Shown here piece after piece: positions 51,195 to 63,164 of a DNA stretch of 64,000 bases. This stretch comes from Trichobilharzia regenti (Eukaryota > Platyhelminthes > Trematoda > Strigeidida > Schistosomatidae). Below the pieces are notes generated by a model. The model worked only from the letters and a program-made list of their open reading frames with translations, had not been told where the DNA came from and did no database searches. Numbering within the stretch: position 1 is the first letter of the stretch; every line of letters begins with the position of its first letter. Made by a program: the position numbers and the translations under genes. Location of the stretch: NCBI GenBank assembly GCA_944472135.2, contig OX235263.1:29193379-29257378 (forward strand). The letters run 5' to 3'.

Positions 51195-51756
51195 TGGATG
51201 TTTAATGAACAAATTATCTATTTTTATCTACCGATGATTTACATATTATATATACTTTATGATTGTCATTTACGTAAATGTCGATTTCATTTATTTATTT
51301 ATTTCTATTTTAGGTTAAAAAAATGTGATCATGATATATGAGAAAATCACTACTACTTAACAAACAACATTTGTATATGTTATTCTATCTATATCTATTC
51401 TTTACCACATTAAAAAATATCAATGATCAATGAATGACTTTTGGATTTTATAACCATGCCCGATTGGATTTGGATTTTTGAAGCGTTGAACACACGTGGC
51501 TAATTCACCACCTATTTACTTCTACTACTACTACTACTACTTTGTTAATTTTTGCATATCTTGTCTTGTCTTGTGAGGGAGAAAGACAGAGATATGTCCT
51601 GTGATTAACAATTCTATATATTTAGCCAATAAATTAAGATTCTTTTTTCCTTACTACTTACTACTTGTGTTCATTCTATATTATATACACAAACAAATTC
51701 TACACTTTTAACGATCACTGTTTGATTTCTTTCCTTTCTTATTGCACTTCGGCTAC

Positions 51757-51757
<1 letters not shown>

Positions 51758-51796
<39 letters not shown>

Positions 51797-51797
51797 A
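51758..51797. repeat. (ATT)n microsatellite
   Basis: About 12 ATT units. Open frames over it (poly-Ile, poly-Asn) are artefacts. Confidence 0.9.
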
Positions 51798-52164
51798 TTA
51801 CGCATGTCAGTGACTTCACAGCTGTCAATGACGTCATTAAGATTATTATACATATATACATATAATGATGAGTAGACTGATCTGCAAAATTAATATTTGA
51901 TTGTGTAATTGAAATCTCGTTCGTTAATTTTTTTTACCGCCTTTGTTCTTGACAAAAATTTTCTGAGTTACTCTTTGATTATTGATAATAAAGAAAATGC
52001 GTCAAATGAAGTAACGTTTGATAAAGAGAATACATACCTTTTTTTATTTATTAAATACGTAAACACCAAACAAGTGTAAGAGACATTTTATTGAAATATA
52101 AACTTCTAATCATTGTTTTTGGTGTCTGTGGAATAGTTTCTGAATATGAGAAATAAGGTCTTTT

Positions 52165-52860
52165 AATTGCGGAGTTTGAATAAAGCAAGAACAACACTGA
52201 GTGTTTTGTGCAGAATAACATGGTACCAGCATTTATTTCGTTGGCTTCTCATCAGCTGCTGCTTTAGAGCCTAAATAAATTTTGAGGTTTAAGTACAGAA
52301 ACGTTTTAAGATACTTGCAAATTTTACATGTTGTCAGTTGACAGAAAGTCTTACAATTAGTAAACAGTGCTCAGAAAATTGCACTTATATAGTTTTCATA
52401 CAGGCAGTTCAAGTTAAAACAAAATAAATGTATGCATATAATGGTAAGGGAGTTACATAATAAAGATGAGATGTGCGTTAGATGCATAGTGACCAATAAG
52501 TTAGGTAACAATGTACTGAGTTGAACTCAAATCATAGAAACAAGAGACAAGCAAAATTACAGATTATAAAAGGAGGATGAGGTTAAAGACAAAGATTATG
52601 TAATCAGATGGGAGAGAAAAAAAGGCATCCAGTTACCAAGGCAAGGAAAGACAAATAACTGATTCTTTTTGAACACATAAATCTGGTTTCAAGCGTTTGA
52701 GAGAAATTGCTTCGGCAAACTTGAGGAGAATAGAGCTGCTTTGTCTATTGATAATTTTGAAGGATCTCTGGATGGAGTTTGGATTTTATAAACCCAACAC
52801 CAGTATTTCCTGCTTCTTTTAAGTGTTGTACCTAATAGTCAATGACGTTATAGGAAACGT
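52165..52860 (-). mobile_element. PLE C-terminal fragment and terminal region
   Basis: The minus strand at 52830-52640 reads [27 protein letters not shown] ends of the PLE protein in broken frames. The 3' region then runs to about 52165, with CTGATGA (complement of 52249-52255) and GAAA (complement of 52236-52239) forming a hammerhead-like core. Confidence 0.62.
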
Positions 52861-52895
52861 GGATGGAGGCATTTTTACTTAGGAACATTTAACTC

Positions 52896-54405
52896 ATATC
52901 AGAGAAAATAAAAGACAGATTCAGCGAAGAAAATTTTTTTATCGATGAAATCATCTTCAGAGGCTATACAGTCGTATTTATACTTAGAAAAATGTATAGT
53001 GGTCTATTACTGAGTAATAGGGGATGACATAATTGATATAATTAATCATAAGTGGCTTTAGAAGTGAAAAGAATTAAAAGTTGTAAATTACATGGCACTC
53101 AACGGAACAAAGATAGAAGTTTGATAAGGTTAAAATTGCTCTTGAGTGAGAATAAAGGTATTTGAGTGTCAATTTAACAAGTGTGAAGAGGGTGTGAAAA
53201 TATACAAAAGGAGCGTAGTGAATTAATTATTAAAGCAAAAGCAAACTAAAAGTAAAATTAAAAACAAAAGAAAAAATCAAAAAATTTTTTTTACAGGGAA
53301 CGATTAGTGAAGAGGTTAAGACCAAGGTAGAATAAGAGACTGGACAAATTTTTTCTGTATACAGAGTTCAGGGTTGTATTGATGTATTGCCAGCCCCTAC
53401 GCCATACACAAAAGCTGAAACCTGACGCCCTTTGTACCATTTGGCTTCACTTTGTAGATGATCTTGAAAGACAACTCTGGTGTAGCTACGTGGCCTGAGT
53501 TCACCAAATGCTCGAGAATTGAGCTAGTAATTGTCTTGCGTTGTACCTTTGCTAACCATGCCGGATAATGTTCAGAGATGCGTTTGGAAAGCGTGCGCTT
53601 TGTGCGGGTGGCCAATATAACTAGCTCCACACGAGCAGGTGAACTTATAAACACACATTGAGGTGGCCCAAAGCCCCAGTTTATCTTTCACACATCCGTT
53701 GATCATTTGTCGGCTGTAGAAATTGATACGTAGCTCAGCCATAGAGAAGGCTTTCCTCAGTGATCTGCATAAGCAATTCTTCAGGATCTCAGCTGCGGTA
53801 TCACCTTTAAATTTAACACTCATAAAGAGCATTTTCTTCGGCATCGTCTGGATTCTTTCAGGCTTTTCTCTTAACTTCATGTTTTTCTCGATAAATCTTG
53901 GAGGATATTCATTCTCGATGAGAACTTGTCTCAGTCGCTCCAGTTCCCCATCGATTGTATCACTTGAACATATCCTTCTAATTGTTGAGGATAAGTAATG
54001 GATCAGATTTATCTTTCTTCTCAAAGGGACCCAGCTATGGAAATTTGTGTACTGGCCATTCCATGTTGGTTTCCTGTAAATCGATCTTTGAAGAGAACCA
54101 TCAGATCTTCTATTTAGAAAAGCATACGAAAAATGCAATTCCAAGTTAATCTCTGATTCCGACGTGAATTTGATGGCATGATTGCAGCTGTTGAACTCTT
54201 TAGTTATCAATCCGATGTTGGTATTGTCGTCACATGTGGTGAAAGTATCATCTATGTATCTTTGGTACAGATGGAAACTGTCGATAGTAGGCCGTAAAAT
54301 ACTATTCTCCAAACTAGCCAAGAAGCAGTCTGCAAGTAAAGGATTCAATGGTGATCCCATTGCCACTCTTCGGTGAATCTATCTTTTATTTTCTTCATAT
54401 CAGAG
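52896..54405 (-). mobile_element. PLE fragment between inverted terminal sequences
   Basis: 52896-52929 (ATCAGAGAAAATAAAAGACA...) and 54368-54400 are inverted copies. Between them on the minus strand lie a 3' region and the RT and nuclease of a PLE related to the one at 27117-28963. Confidence 0.68.
53397..54366 (-). pseudogene. PLE RT/GIY-YIG remnant, 5' truncated and frameshifted
   Basis: Frame 54366-53572 has VAMGSPLNPLLADCF, catalytic YQRYIDDTF (YIDD), FLNRRSDGSLQRSIYRKP and CVYKFTCSCGASYIGH. A frameshift near 53600 moves the rest to 53654-53397 (RTKRTLSKRISEH, SSILEHLVNSGHV). RT motif A and upstream parts are absent. The sequence starts right at the inverted terminal copy. Confidence 0.86.
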
Positions 54406-54774
54406 ATTTTATCATTAGGCTGGTTATACAACAATTCAAAAGACTTTTATCAAGCATAATAGTCGAATTGTAATATCGATAAAAAGTATGCCATCAGTGG
54501 ATGGAGGTAACTATTCTTGTGGTCATTAAATGTTAATTTCGCTGATGACTGACATCTGTGATTTTGCACATCAGTTCTAGTAGGAGTAGAATTTATGGGG
54601 AATAAAATCATGTTTATCGTTAAGTTCCGACTGTACTATCATGTTCTGGTTAGGCTTTTCATATCCGTCTGTAGATTAGACTGCCTTTAAACCGATAAAT
54701 ATAATTAGGTTTACAATGATCTCTGGCTAGTCTAAAATACTCGCGAACTTTGTTTATGTAGACAAAGTCTGGGA

Positions 54775-54880
54775 GTTGCATGAGTGCTGTGACGTGATTA
54801 TGAGCAGTAATTTGTGCTCAAATCTTCATCAGTGAACATTACGTATCACTATGTGTTTTTAACAAATGAAACTATTCTAA
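54775..54880 (+). repeat. Relative of the 285-bp inverted-repeat arm
   Basis: TGATTATGAGCAGTAATTTGTGCTCAAAT..CATCAGTGAACATTACGTAT matches the right arm of 43054-43692 around its hammerhead-like part. Confidence 0.5.
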
Positions 54881-55139
54881 GGTGACAAAAATGTCTCTGG
54901 TCTAAAACAAGGTAGGATTAACGTCGGTATTGGTTGGTATTACTTTGCCTTATAGGAGTAACTGTCGACGGGTCAGCGATTCTGAATACTTTCCCAATAA
55001 GGTTTTCCTTGAAATAAACTAGTGTTTATTTTCACTGCGCTTATTATTTACACAATCTGAAGAACATTTTTATCTGTTGCGAAAATTATCATTCACGAAT
55101 TTTCCATACAGCATACACTTTTGTTATTTTGGTTAATGT

Positions 55140-55330
55140 TAACTAGCAATGGAATCCAGGATGGGCATAATCTCGTGGCCCCAGAAGCTTAATGGATAAC
55201 ACTTTTGTGTTTAGAATGATTGGCGTAGGGTTCGAGCCTCAGTGAGAACACTATTACTTAGGTACATCTAGATAACCGAACCGGAATAGGACGAGATGTG
55301 CATTTTGGATTCCTGCTAAATTATAATCCC
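55140..55330 (+). mobile_element. Sm-alpha-type hammerhead SINE
   Basis: AACTAGCAATGGAATCCAGG start, pol III A-box region CAGAAGCTTAATGGATAAC, B box GGGTTCGAGCCTC, degenerate hammerhead (TCTAGATAACCGAACCGG, AATAGGACGAGATG) and GGATTCCTGCT end. Confidence 0.65.
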
Positions 55331-55577
55331 GTTAATTCTCAGACATTGTTGAAGCTTCTATACTAGCAGCCGACATATCAACACAAAGTGAACATTTCAG
55401 CTTAACATAATCGATCAACAGAAAGTGTAAATCACCTTAATAAGAAAGATACAGACTTCTGGTGAAAAAGGATGTAGTGTAGACACAGTGAGAAATATCA
55501 GTGTGAAAATCTCAACTCCATGTTATGACTTTTTGTAAAATCTGCTGATTATCAAACGAAATGCTTACGTAATACTG

Positions 55578-56010
55578 TCTGTCTGGATTCAACATAGAAC
55601 TTGGCACCGAAGTACAGCGGTTCCAGTTGCCACGCTCCGAATAGCACACAAAGGTAGACAAAAAGATGAGTGAAGAGAATCAATAGAGTTTAACAGGTAT
55701 AAGAGTGAAACAGAATGGGTAATGGTAGAAAGAAATATGAAAGATTACAGTGACTGAATACATCTGCGCTGGCCATTGACAACGATTTTGAGCCATGTGT
55801 CACCTATTGTCTCCAGCCATTGATTCTTAGAGTCTCGAGGGCCCCAACCCGGAAGTCTGCATCTTCCTACTTGATGACTCAGCTTAACTGTCAAGGGTTT
55901 CATGGATTGATGAGGCCATGTTTTTGTTTAGCCACCACTTACTCTTTTCCAACCTGCACCTACATCAGGTAGTAATGCCCTTCGGGGAGGGAGGCAATGG
56001 TTAGGCATGC
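55578..56010 (-). mobile_element. Second-family RTE-like LINE 3' fragment
   Basis: Nearly matches 11241-11670 in nucleotide sequence (GTCTGTCTGGATTCAACATA; the ATGGGTAATGGTAGAAAG region). It retains only the last part of the element. Confidence 0.8.
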
Positions 56011-58080
56011 ACTGACTCAGAAGTGGTAAGACACTGGAACCCACTATTAAAGTGTTATCTACTACAATTTGATTTACACTGATTTACCAATTATCTCCAA
56101 CTAAAACGTACACACTGATATATATACTTAAAAGACTTCACAGTTTATCATTTGTCTACTAGACATATGTATATTAAGCATTCAGTTAGTCGTTACAAAC
56201 TAAAAATTCATCCTTTCTGTCTGATATAAGAACAAGAATTTAGATAAGTTATTAACGCTTGAAACGCGTGATACACCATTGTTTATTTTGCTGATAATGA
56301 TCACAGAAATATTTTATCACAAAGATATTGACTTGTATGTTACAAGAGTTTATTTACCTTTTCTCTTGTTATTATCTTAATAAGTGAACTGTAAATCAAT
56401 ATCAATACTCACTCATCATGCTAGATGTTCGTTGTTATTTTGTGAAAGAAAATGCTTTTTTGTCTTCAATGAATTTATGTTTTAATTTTACAACATTAGT
56501 CAATAATTTCCTCAGTTATGCACTCATTATTATTATTTTTTTTGGTACAATTTTGGTCCTGATAATGATGATGATGATTATGACGACGACGATAATGATG
56601 CATATTCAGTATTCTTTCTCACTGGTTTATTGATTTTAGTTTTTTTTTGTTAAATTTTGTACTTATCAGTGCATTATAAGTGACGATGATAAGGAAAAGG
56701 TTGTCAAATATCCGGATCTCTGAGATCCTGGACGAAAATAGATATAGGCAGATTTTGATTGGCCGTTGGTTAGCTGGCTTCCTATTGGTCTAAAATATAA
56801 GTTAAAGCGGTAATCTTTTTATTTTGACACGGAAATTTACAGTCAGTATGATTTAGGTCTTACCTTACCACAATATAATGGCGTGTTAATTTTTCTGCTA
56901 TGAGTGTAGTGTGATAGTCACACGCTATTTGGATGCATTGGTGGTGTTTAAAGTACATTAAGATGTGTGAGAATGTCTAGTAAGTGAATATAAATCAACA
57001 GTAATTTCGATGCATTTATCTTAAGTCCAAAATAGGATGTATGCATTTTTGCTTACTAGGCGAATATAATTTAACTACAATTTCTAAAACTGTAATGTAT
57101 CCTTAATTGGTACATATAGATAAATGTATGTATCAACTAATCTCCTTTTTTAGGTTGTTAATTCAATGACCTGTGGGATTTGTGCATACTAGGTCACCAC
57201 AAATCAAGTAAATTTCCCTTCGAACGGCTGAGAGCGACAGTTTAAAGCATACTTTGGTTGGTTGTTTCGTGATGACAGCAATTTGGAGTCAGTTATAAAT
57301 TACACCGATCTGTGTCTTATTCATACGTTTTTCAGCTGAGGATTTCCGGTTCATAGCATATCCTGAATAACGGTGATTAATACGATTTATCACTTAGACC
57401 GCAGCACCACCAAGCTTAAAGCAATTCTAAATCTATTCTAACCTATTCCTCGATAGTGCCTTTTTATGGTAACTGAAGATCACACTTACCCACTACGCTC
57501 TGAGATGACACAGGTCGTGCTTAAAATGACAGCTGCCTGCTGAATCAAAACTTTCCACCCTGGAGTAACGCTAGTCCATGCTTAATATGTCCTGTGAGGG
57601 CTGGAACAACGTTGATAAGCAGACCCAGTAGGTTCGATTTAGTGCCACTCATGCTGAAAAATCAGCGCACAGTTTCACCGTCAAACAATGGCAAAACAGA
57701 AAGGTAGTTTAATGTTACTATTATTAGCATAGTATACGCTAATTAGCTCAATGATTGCAGGTTTACAATAATCTTTGACTACCAACATAATAACTGTGAA
57801 ATTCAGGCTAAAAATTAGCTAAATAGTAGCACCCAGCGACAAAAACTGACCTACACACTGCAAAATGAGCAAAACACCGAGAAAAACCTTTAAAATTCAA
57901 TGGAAAACGAATTCACGAAAACATATAACTAGCCGACGCAGGAACTCATCATGACCCAGAAACTAACTGTAGCCTCTTTTATCCTGGACCTATCTTAGAA
58001 GACTAAGCTTGATATTCAGAACAGTATGCACCGTAACCGATTCAGAACAACAGAAAACAGATTTACAATGGTTAATCTGT
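56011..58080. other. No gene recognised
   Basis: About 2 kb with a GAT/GAC-rich simple stretch at 56565-56600 and otherwise no supported feature. Confidence 0.5.
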
Positions 58081-58083
58081 GCC

Positions 58084-58280
58084 AAAGTCGGTGGCACAGT
58101 GGTTAGTACTCTCGCCGACCATGCATATGGTCCGGGGTTCGAGCCCACGCCGACGCACACCTGATGATATCTATGGTTGGCCTGCGAAATTGGGGCTACC
58201 GATATCCACGCTGAAAATTCCATACTTATACCAAACATATAGTGTGGAATCAAGCTGCAATCAAAAAAATAAAAAAAATT
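58084..58280 (+). mobile_element. tRNA-derived SINE, family A
   Basis: A box TGGCACAGTGGTTAG, B box GGTTCGAGCCC, full body and GTGTGGAATCAAGCTGCAAT tail. Confidence 0.85.
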
Positions 58281-58389
58281 TATGCGCCTAATTTGTTTTC
58301 TAGATTTTACGAATTAAAAAATGGTTGCTTACATTTAAAAGTCTTAAACTTATTTTAATCTTTCGTTAATGATAACATTAGAAGTTAAT

Positions 58390-58585
58390 TGGTGGTTGGT
58401 AACTAGCAGTAAGATCCAAAGTGTTCATTTTTTCCGATTTGGGACTCATCAGCTAATGGACTCACCTTCATTCTGCAGTGAGTGATGGTGTTCCCACCAA
58501 GGCTTGAACCCAGTGGGTATAGTTACAAACACTAAAGCGTTATCCACTATACCCTTTGGGCCACGACAGCCACCTTTTGTGCGAC
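58390..58585 (-). mobile_element. Sm-alpha-type hammerhead SINE with intact CUGAUGA core
   Basis: The minus strand reads TTAGCTGATGAGTCCCAAAT, so the first half of the hammerhead is conserved. The second half has CGGAAAAAAT where the consensus is AGGACGAAAC, weakening helix II. B box complement AAGGCTTGAACCC present. Confidence 0.68.
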
Positions 58586-59079
58586 GGGTCATATTAATTA
58601 TTTAATTGAACCTGAGACCGAGCATTTCCGTTCATTCAATCGACAGGAGAATCGGAAATTGAATTAAATTGATGACACTAGATATTGAATCGAGTAAATG
58701 ATGTGAGCACTGGGTTAATTATAATGAAAAGAAGGTAATTCACAATTACAGAATGAGATTAACATAATTTGAAATTGGTCATAATGATACGGATACATTC
58801 ATTTCAATTAGTTTCGAAAGTGTGAAAAACAAATTCTCTAAAAACTCTCTGGAATATGTGAAATAAAACCCGGTGAAGTTGACTTACTGGGCGATGAAAT
58901 GTTAACTATCAAATAATATAACCTGCGAAATGCCAAACAGTGAACATTTTACCAACCTTCATTTGTTTATCCCTATTTCTTTATGACTTGCCAATGTCTG
59001 ATGACTAAAGAAAGACTTATGGCTGCACTTTATAAAGCATAAATAATATGGAGCTGGGCTCACATTCATAGAGGAAACT

Positions 59080-59275
59080 GTGCGTCGGTGGCACAGTGGT
59101 TAGGACTCTCGCCGACCATGCGCATGGTCCGGGGTTCGAGTCCGAACCGACGCACATCTGATATCTATGGTCGGCCTGAAAAATTTGCGCTACCGATATC
59201 CATGCTGAAAATTCCATACTTGTACCGAAAATACAGTGTGGAATCAAGCTGTAAATAAAAAAAAGAAAAAAATCG
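59080..59275 (+). mobile_element. tRNA-derived SINE, family A
   Basis: GTGCGTCGGTGGCACAGTGG head, B box GGTTCGAGTCC, complete body and A-rich tail. Confidence 0.87.
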
Positions 59276-59572
59276 ATATTGTCCTGCATACCCCCACAAC
59301 ATTTGAATAACATTGTTGCGTCTCATTCTGTTTACCATTTTATGTTCATACTTGGTCACAAGTACATAGGAAGTACTAGTCAATCTCTGTAGTTGTGGAG
59401 AGAACATATTTATAAGCAGCTAACTCAATTCTCCCTAAAACAGATACCTGACGTCATTTATCAAAAGGATATTTATGGAGATGAGTCGTGAAGTTGGTTT
59501 TAGCATTCCGTCTAGATTCATATAAGAATAAGTTGAAGACTTAGTCAAAAAACGTAACTAATCTTCAAGAGT

Positions 59573-59940
59573 TGGTTTGTAAGGATTAGATTCGTTTTTT
59601 GTTTAGTCTGGCCACGGATTGATATCAGTCAGAGAACCACTGAAAACCAGCAACGAGTACTGGACAGCTGTTTCATCCTAGTTTGAGAATCATCGGCAGT
59701 AAGCACTAAATCACGATTTGCCAGAAGTCGGAATTCATGGGTCATTGAATCGGATCCCAGTGGCTGAATGATGTATGAGCTTGCCTTGTTACCGGAAGGT
59801 CATGAGCTCGAACCTCAGTGGTTGCGTACTGCCGATGATCCGCAAACTACGATGAAACAGCTGTCAGGTACTCCTTGTTGATTTTCAATGGTTCTCTAAC
59901 TGACATCAATCCATGATCAAACTCGAAAAATCAAAAGTAA
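59573..59940. mobile_element. Two hammerhead SINEs (family B) joined head to head
   Basis: 59573-59707 is a minus-strand 3' part and about 59708-59940 a plus-strand copy with A box (CAGTGGCTGAATGATGTATG), B box (GAGCTCGAACCTC), hammerhead region (GTACTGCCGATGATCCGC, GATGAAACAGCTGTC) and tail. Confidence 0.68.
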
Positions 59941-60254
59941 TGAAACCACTTCTGTTTTCAAAAATTATCTGCTATTACTATGAACCTGACTTGACAATCC
60001 GATTTTAAAACCAAGGGTTATTTTGCACAATAATATCTTCATCCCTTTTGCTTAATTTTATTCTGTTAACTGATCTGGGATTTCGATCCCTAAATAAATA
60101 TTTTGATCTATACTAACTCATTCTTGACCTTTCATACTAGGTTATGTGTTATGTGTTTATCACAGGTACCTGTTTGATAAGAATTTCCGAAATGTACTGC
60201 GCAAATACATGTTCTTTTTCAAATAAATTACGTCTTCTTACGCAATAAACTAAC

Positions 60255-60545
60255 CAAGAGCCAATAGCTCAACAAATATGTAGGAGAAAATGTAGATGGA
60301 TTCGGCATATATTGAGGAAGTCGTTGAATGACATTGCACTCCATGCCCTCGACTGGAATCCGAATGAGAAGCGACGAGTGGGTCATCCGACGGTGAAATG
60401 AAGGAGATCGTGAGAGGAGGAGATGAGAGATTATGGGCAATTATGGACCCAGATGAAGAGGATGACAGAAAATAAAACAAAGTGATGATGTGTGATTCAA
60501 GCTATATGTTCCATTCGGAACCCAAGAGAATAATGATAATAATAC
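60255..60545 (+). pseudogene. SR2-like RTE 3' fragment, diverged
   Basis: Encodes remnants of RKCRWIRHILRKSLNDIALHAL..WNPNEKRRVGHPTV, then CTATATGTTCCATTCGGAAC and an AATAATGATAATAATA tail. Confidence 0.75.
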
Positions 60546-60569
60546 GACTTTGTATTATTTGCATGGAGG

Positions 60570-60903
60570 ATTTAATCACGAGCTGACATCAGTTAGAGAA
60601 CCACTGGAAAACCTGGGAGTACTGGACAGCCGTTTCGTCCTAGTTTGGGACTCCTCATCAGTACGCACCCACCGGGATTCGGACCCAGGACCTTCTGGTT
60701 ACAAGGTGAGCTCGTAGACCATTGAGCCACTGGGACCCGATCCAATGGTCCTTGAATTCTAACTTCTGCCAGTTCACGACATAGCGCGACCACTTCGCAA
60801 TGTCTTCTTCGATGAGTTACTGCCTCATCTTCGACCTGCTGTACCCTACTGGTCACGGCTTCCCACTAGAACCCCTGGTAACTGCCTGAATAGGGCCAGT
60901 CAC
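60570..60903 (-). mobile_element. Hammerhead SINE family B, left member of a head-to-head pair
   Basis: Full-length minus copy: tail complement, hammerhead complement (60620-60670; sense GTACTGATGAGGAGTCCC, CTAGGACGAAACGGCTGTCC), B box complement CGGACCCAGG region, A box complement ATTGAGCCACTGGGACCC, and 5' body to about 60903. Confidence 0.78.
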
Positions 60904-61230
60904 TAGTGGGAAACCATGACCAGTAGCGTATAGCAGGTTGAAGATAATGGAGTAATTCATCGAGAAAGATATTGCAAAGTGGTCGCGCTATTTTGTGAAT
61001 TGGCAAAAGTTAGAATTCATGCACTGGCCATTGGATCGGGTCCCAGGGGCTCAGTGGTCTACGAGATCGCTAGCCTCGTAACCAGAGGGTCCTGGGTTCG
61101 AACCCTGGCGACGGGTGAGTACTGTGAAGAGTTCCAACTAGGACGAAACAGCTGTACAGTACTCCCAGGCTTTCCAGTGGTTCTGTAACTGATGTCAGCT
61201 CATGATGAAATCCTCCATTCCAATCAAACT
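60904..61230 (+). mobile_element. Hammerhead SINE family B, right member of the head-to-head pair
   Basis: Plus copy starting in the 5' body (CCATGACCAGTAGCG). A box CAGGGGCTCAGTGGTCTACG, B box GGGTTCGAACCC, hammerhead half TTCCAACTAGGACGAAACAG, and tail ATGATGAAATCC. Confidence 0.78.
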
Positions 61231-61261
61231 AAATCTTTACAAAACCAATACTTGAAAATTA

Positions 61262-61345
61262 ATCTGAGCTCACTAGTGACTGGCCCTATTTAGGCAGTGA
61301 CCTGGGGTTCTTGAGGAAGCCGTGACCAGTAGAGTACAGCATGTT
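61262..61345 (+). mobile_element. Hammerhead SINE family B, 5' fragment
   Basis: Only the first 80 bp or so of the family (ACTGGCCCTATTTAGGCAGT...CCGTGACCAGTAGAG). Confidence 0.6.
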
Positions 61346-61599
61346 GAAAAGAATATAAAAATATCTTTGAGATTTCCGTAATTTCAGTCTTTCAACATGC
61401 GGAATATATGTATGAAAAAGAGAAGAGCAAGTAGCGAAGTGACGAATCTCTCTTTGATACGTTCATTTACTTAGCAGTGCACAATTTCGAGTGAGCACAC
61501 ACAGTTTCTTGACTTATTAAAGTAGTCATTTGCCTAAGGAAACAAAAAATTAGAGCATTACTCTTTTCATAAATTGATCACGTTTATATAAAATGAATT

Positions 61600-61885
61600 T
61601 TAATCAAAGTGCAATAAAAACACGCATAATAATAATAAATAATAATAAAATAATGTCTTAAGAGAATTCCACTTCCTTCGAGTATCAATATATGAACTAT
61701 CTTCACAGTCTACTTTTACTTTTATCATTTTTTCCTGTACAAAGATAATCATGTCACTGCCACGTTTAGGTCCAATACTGTTATATGAAAAGCCCGACAG
61801 ATACCTATTTTCATTTGTTGTTTCCTCCAATAGAGATAACGCATCGTTCAATACACCTGAAGTGAAGATTTTCTCAAATTTATCT
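61600..61885 (-). other. Possible coding exon of an unrecognised gene
   Basis: Read on the minus strand, an acceptor-like CTCTTACCAG lies just before 61885. From there the frame is open for about 95 codons to TAA at 61600, including KFEKIFTSGVLNDAL and YLSGFSYNSIGPKRGSD with ordinary composition. The last 20 codons run through an AATAAT-rich stretch and are probably not coding. No homology recognised, and no donor identified. Confidence 0.25.
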
Positions 61886-61894
61886 GGTAAGAGA

Positions 61895-62110
61895 TGCAGT
61901 TTTGATTGGACATTAGGTAGTAACTAGTGTCATGTGTCTAGTCCTTTGTTTGATGCAGAGCGAATTCTGTCAGTCAAGTTTGCAATGTAGCCATCACACT
62001 AGGTGACTTGCTATCATGGTGCACTCTGAATTGTTGCTATTATACGGTTACAGACAGTCAGCAGGAAGCCTCCTACCCAGGTTTCGTGTTTGTTGGCACT
62101 CTCAGTCTGC
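61895..62110 (+). repeat. Unclassified dispersed repeat, copy 2
   Basis: Matches 39640-39890 in ordered blocks (TTGATTGGACA, TCAGTCAAGTTTGCAATGTA, GTGTTTGTTGGCACTC). Similarity seems to fade after about 62110. Confidence 0.5.
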
Positions 62111-62570
62111 ATAAAACAAATGATAAGACGGATGACACCAGTTACTACCTGGTATCCAATCAGGAGGTCAGTCGTGGGTCCGAAAACCTTGGCAGTAACG
62201 ACTCTGAAACACTGAGGGACATGTGTTCAAGTCACAGACTTACTTCAGGACTGCAGATGTGCCTTAGTAACATAACCAACAGGCATGAATCCTAGGTTCA
62301 GGGCTTCCAACTGATTGCTTCCAAACATATAATAGTAACAACAAGCTTAGGTTTCTTTTTAAATTTAAGCTAACTAGACAGTGAAATTCTATCAGATAAC
62401 TAAGTCAAATTGGCGTTATTTACATCGAATTCATTAGCTTTCCTTATCAAAAAACCACCAAATACTGGGAAATGTTCTGTCTATTTTATATTTGGACAGA
62501 AATTTTTGTGGATAGATTGTAGCTGTTAAAAGTACAAAAGGCTTCATTCAAATTGTATATATAATTACAG

Positions 62571-62717
62571 AGTAAGGGCAACTGGAACATCTTTTGCATG
62601 GATGAAAAAACTTTTGATCATTGGTGTTATTGGATAGTTCCCCATATTGTCATTCAGTCATTTGAAAGTAACATCACCATAGATGATCAAATGAATGCAC
62701 CACCGTATCCTCTGTGA
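62571..62717 (+). other. Possible terminal coding exon, unrecognised
   Basis: Preceded by ATAATTACAG. 48 open codons to TGA, reading NWNIFCMDEKTFDHWCYW then IVPHIVIQSFESN. The composition is protein-like, but the stretch is short enough to occur by chance, and no relation to the hexose transporter is visible. Confidence 0.2.
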
Positions 62718-63164
62718 AGCAAAAAATCAAATACAAACTAGATGTCTAAGATAAATCAAAGTATCAGTCTTTCTCAAATGCAGTTTCGATACACGAACTT
62801 CCAAGTTATTTTCCCTGTATTTGCACAAAAGGTGAAAATGATTCAAGTATTATAATGCATTCATCATAACTTTTCGTTCCTTTAATACTGTTGATGAAAT
62901 TAAAAGTGACTCAATACTGAAATTCTTACAGCTTTCAGGACTGCTGAAAAACAAACTGCTAACAGACGCATGAAAACTTCCATCCATTACTGAACAAGGA
63001 ATTATTATTATTAGCCTTATATTAATTGATCAGAGCAACAGAGGACTTGTAATTCGGAAATAAAATGAGATAAGCGAATTATTGATCCAGTTAAATTTTT
63101 TAATACAAAACCCCACTGAAAAGTTGATCAAGGACCCAGTTATAAAACATTTTTTATTATCATT

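Noticed and set aside
51147..51341. Ile/Tyr-rich small protein
   Set aside because: Translation of a (TA)n microsatellite.
51665..51865. Poly-Ile and poly-Asn small proteins
   Set aside because: Translations of an (ATT)n microsatellite on both strands.
57160..57720. Possible second LTR or host exon cluster
   Set aside because: Somewhat higher complexity, but no terminal repeat, long frame or splice pair could be supported.
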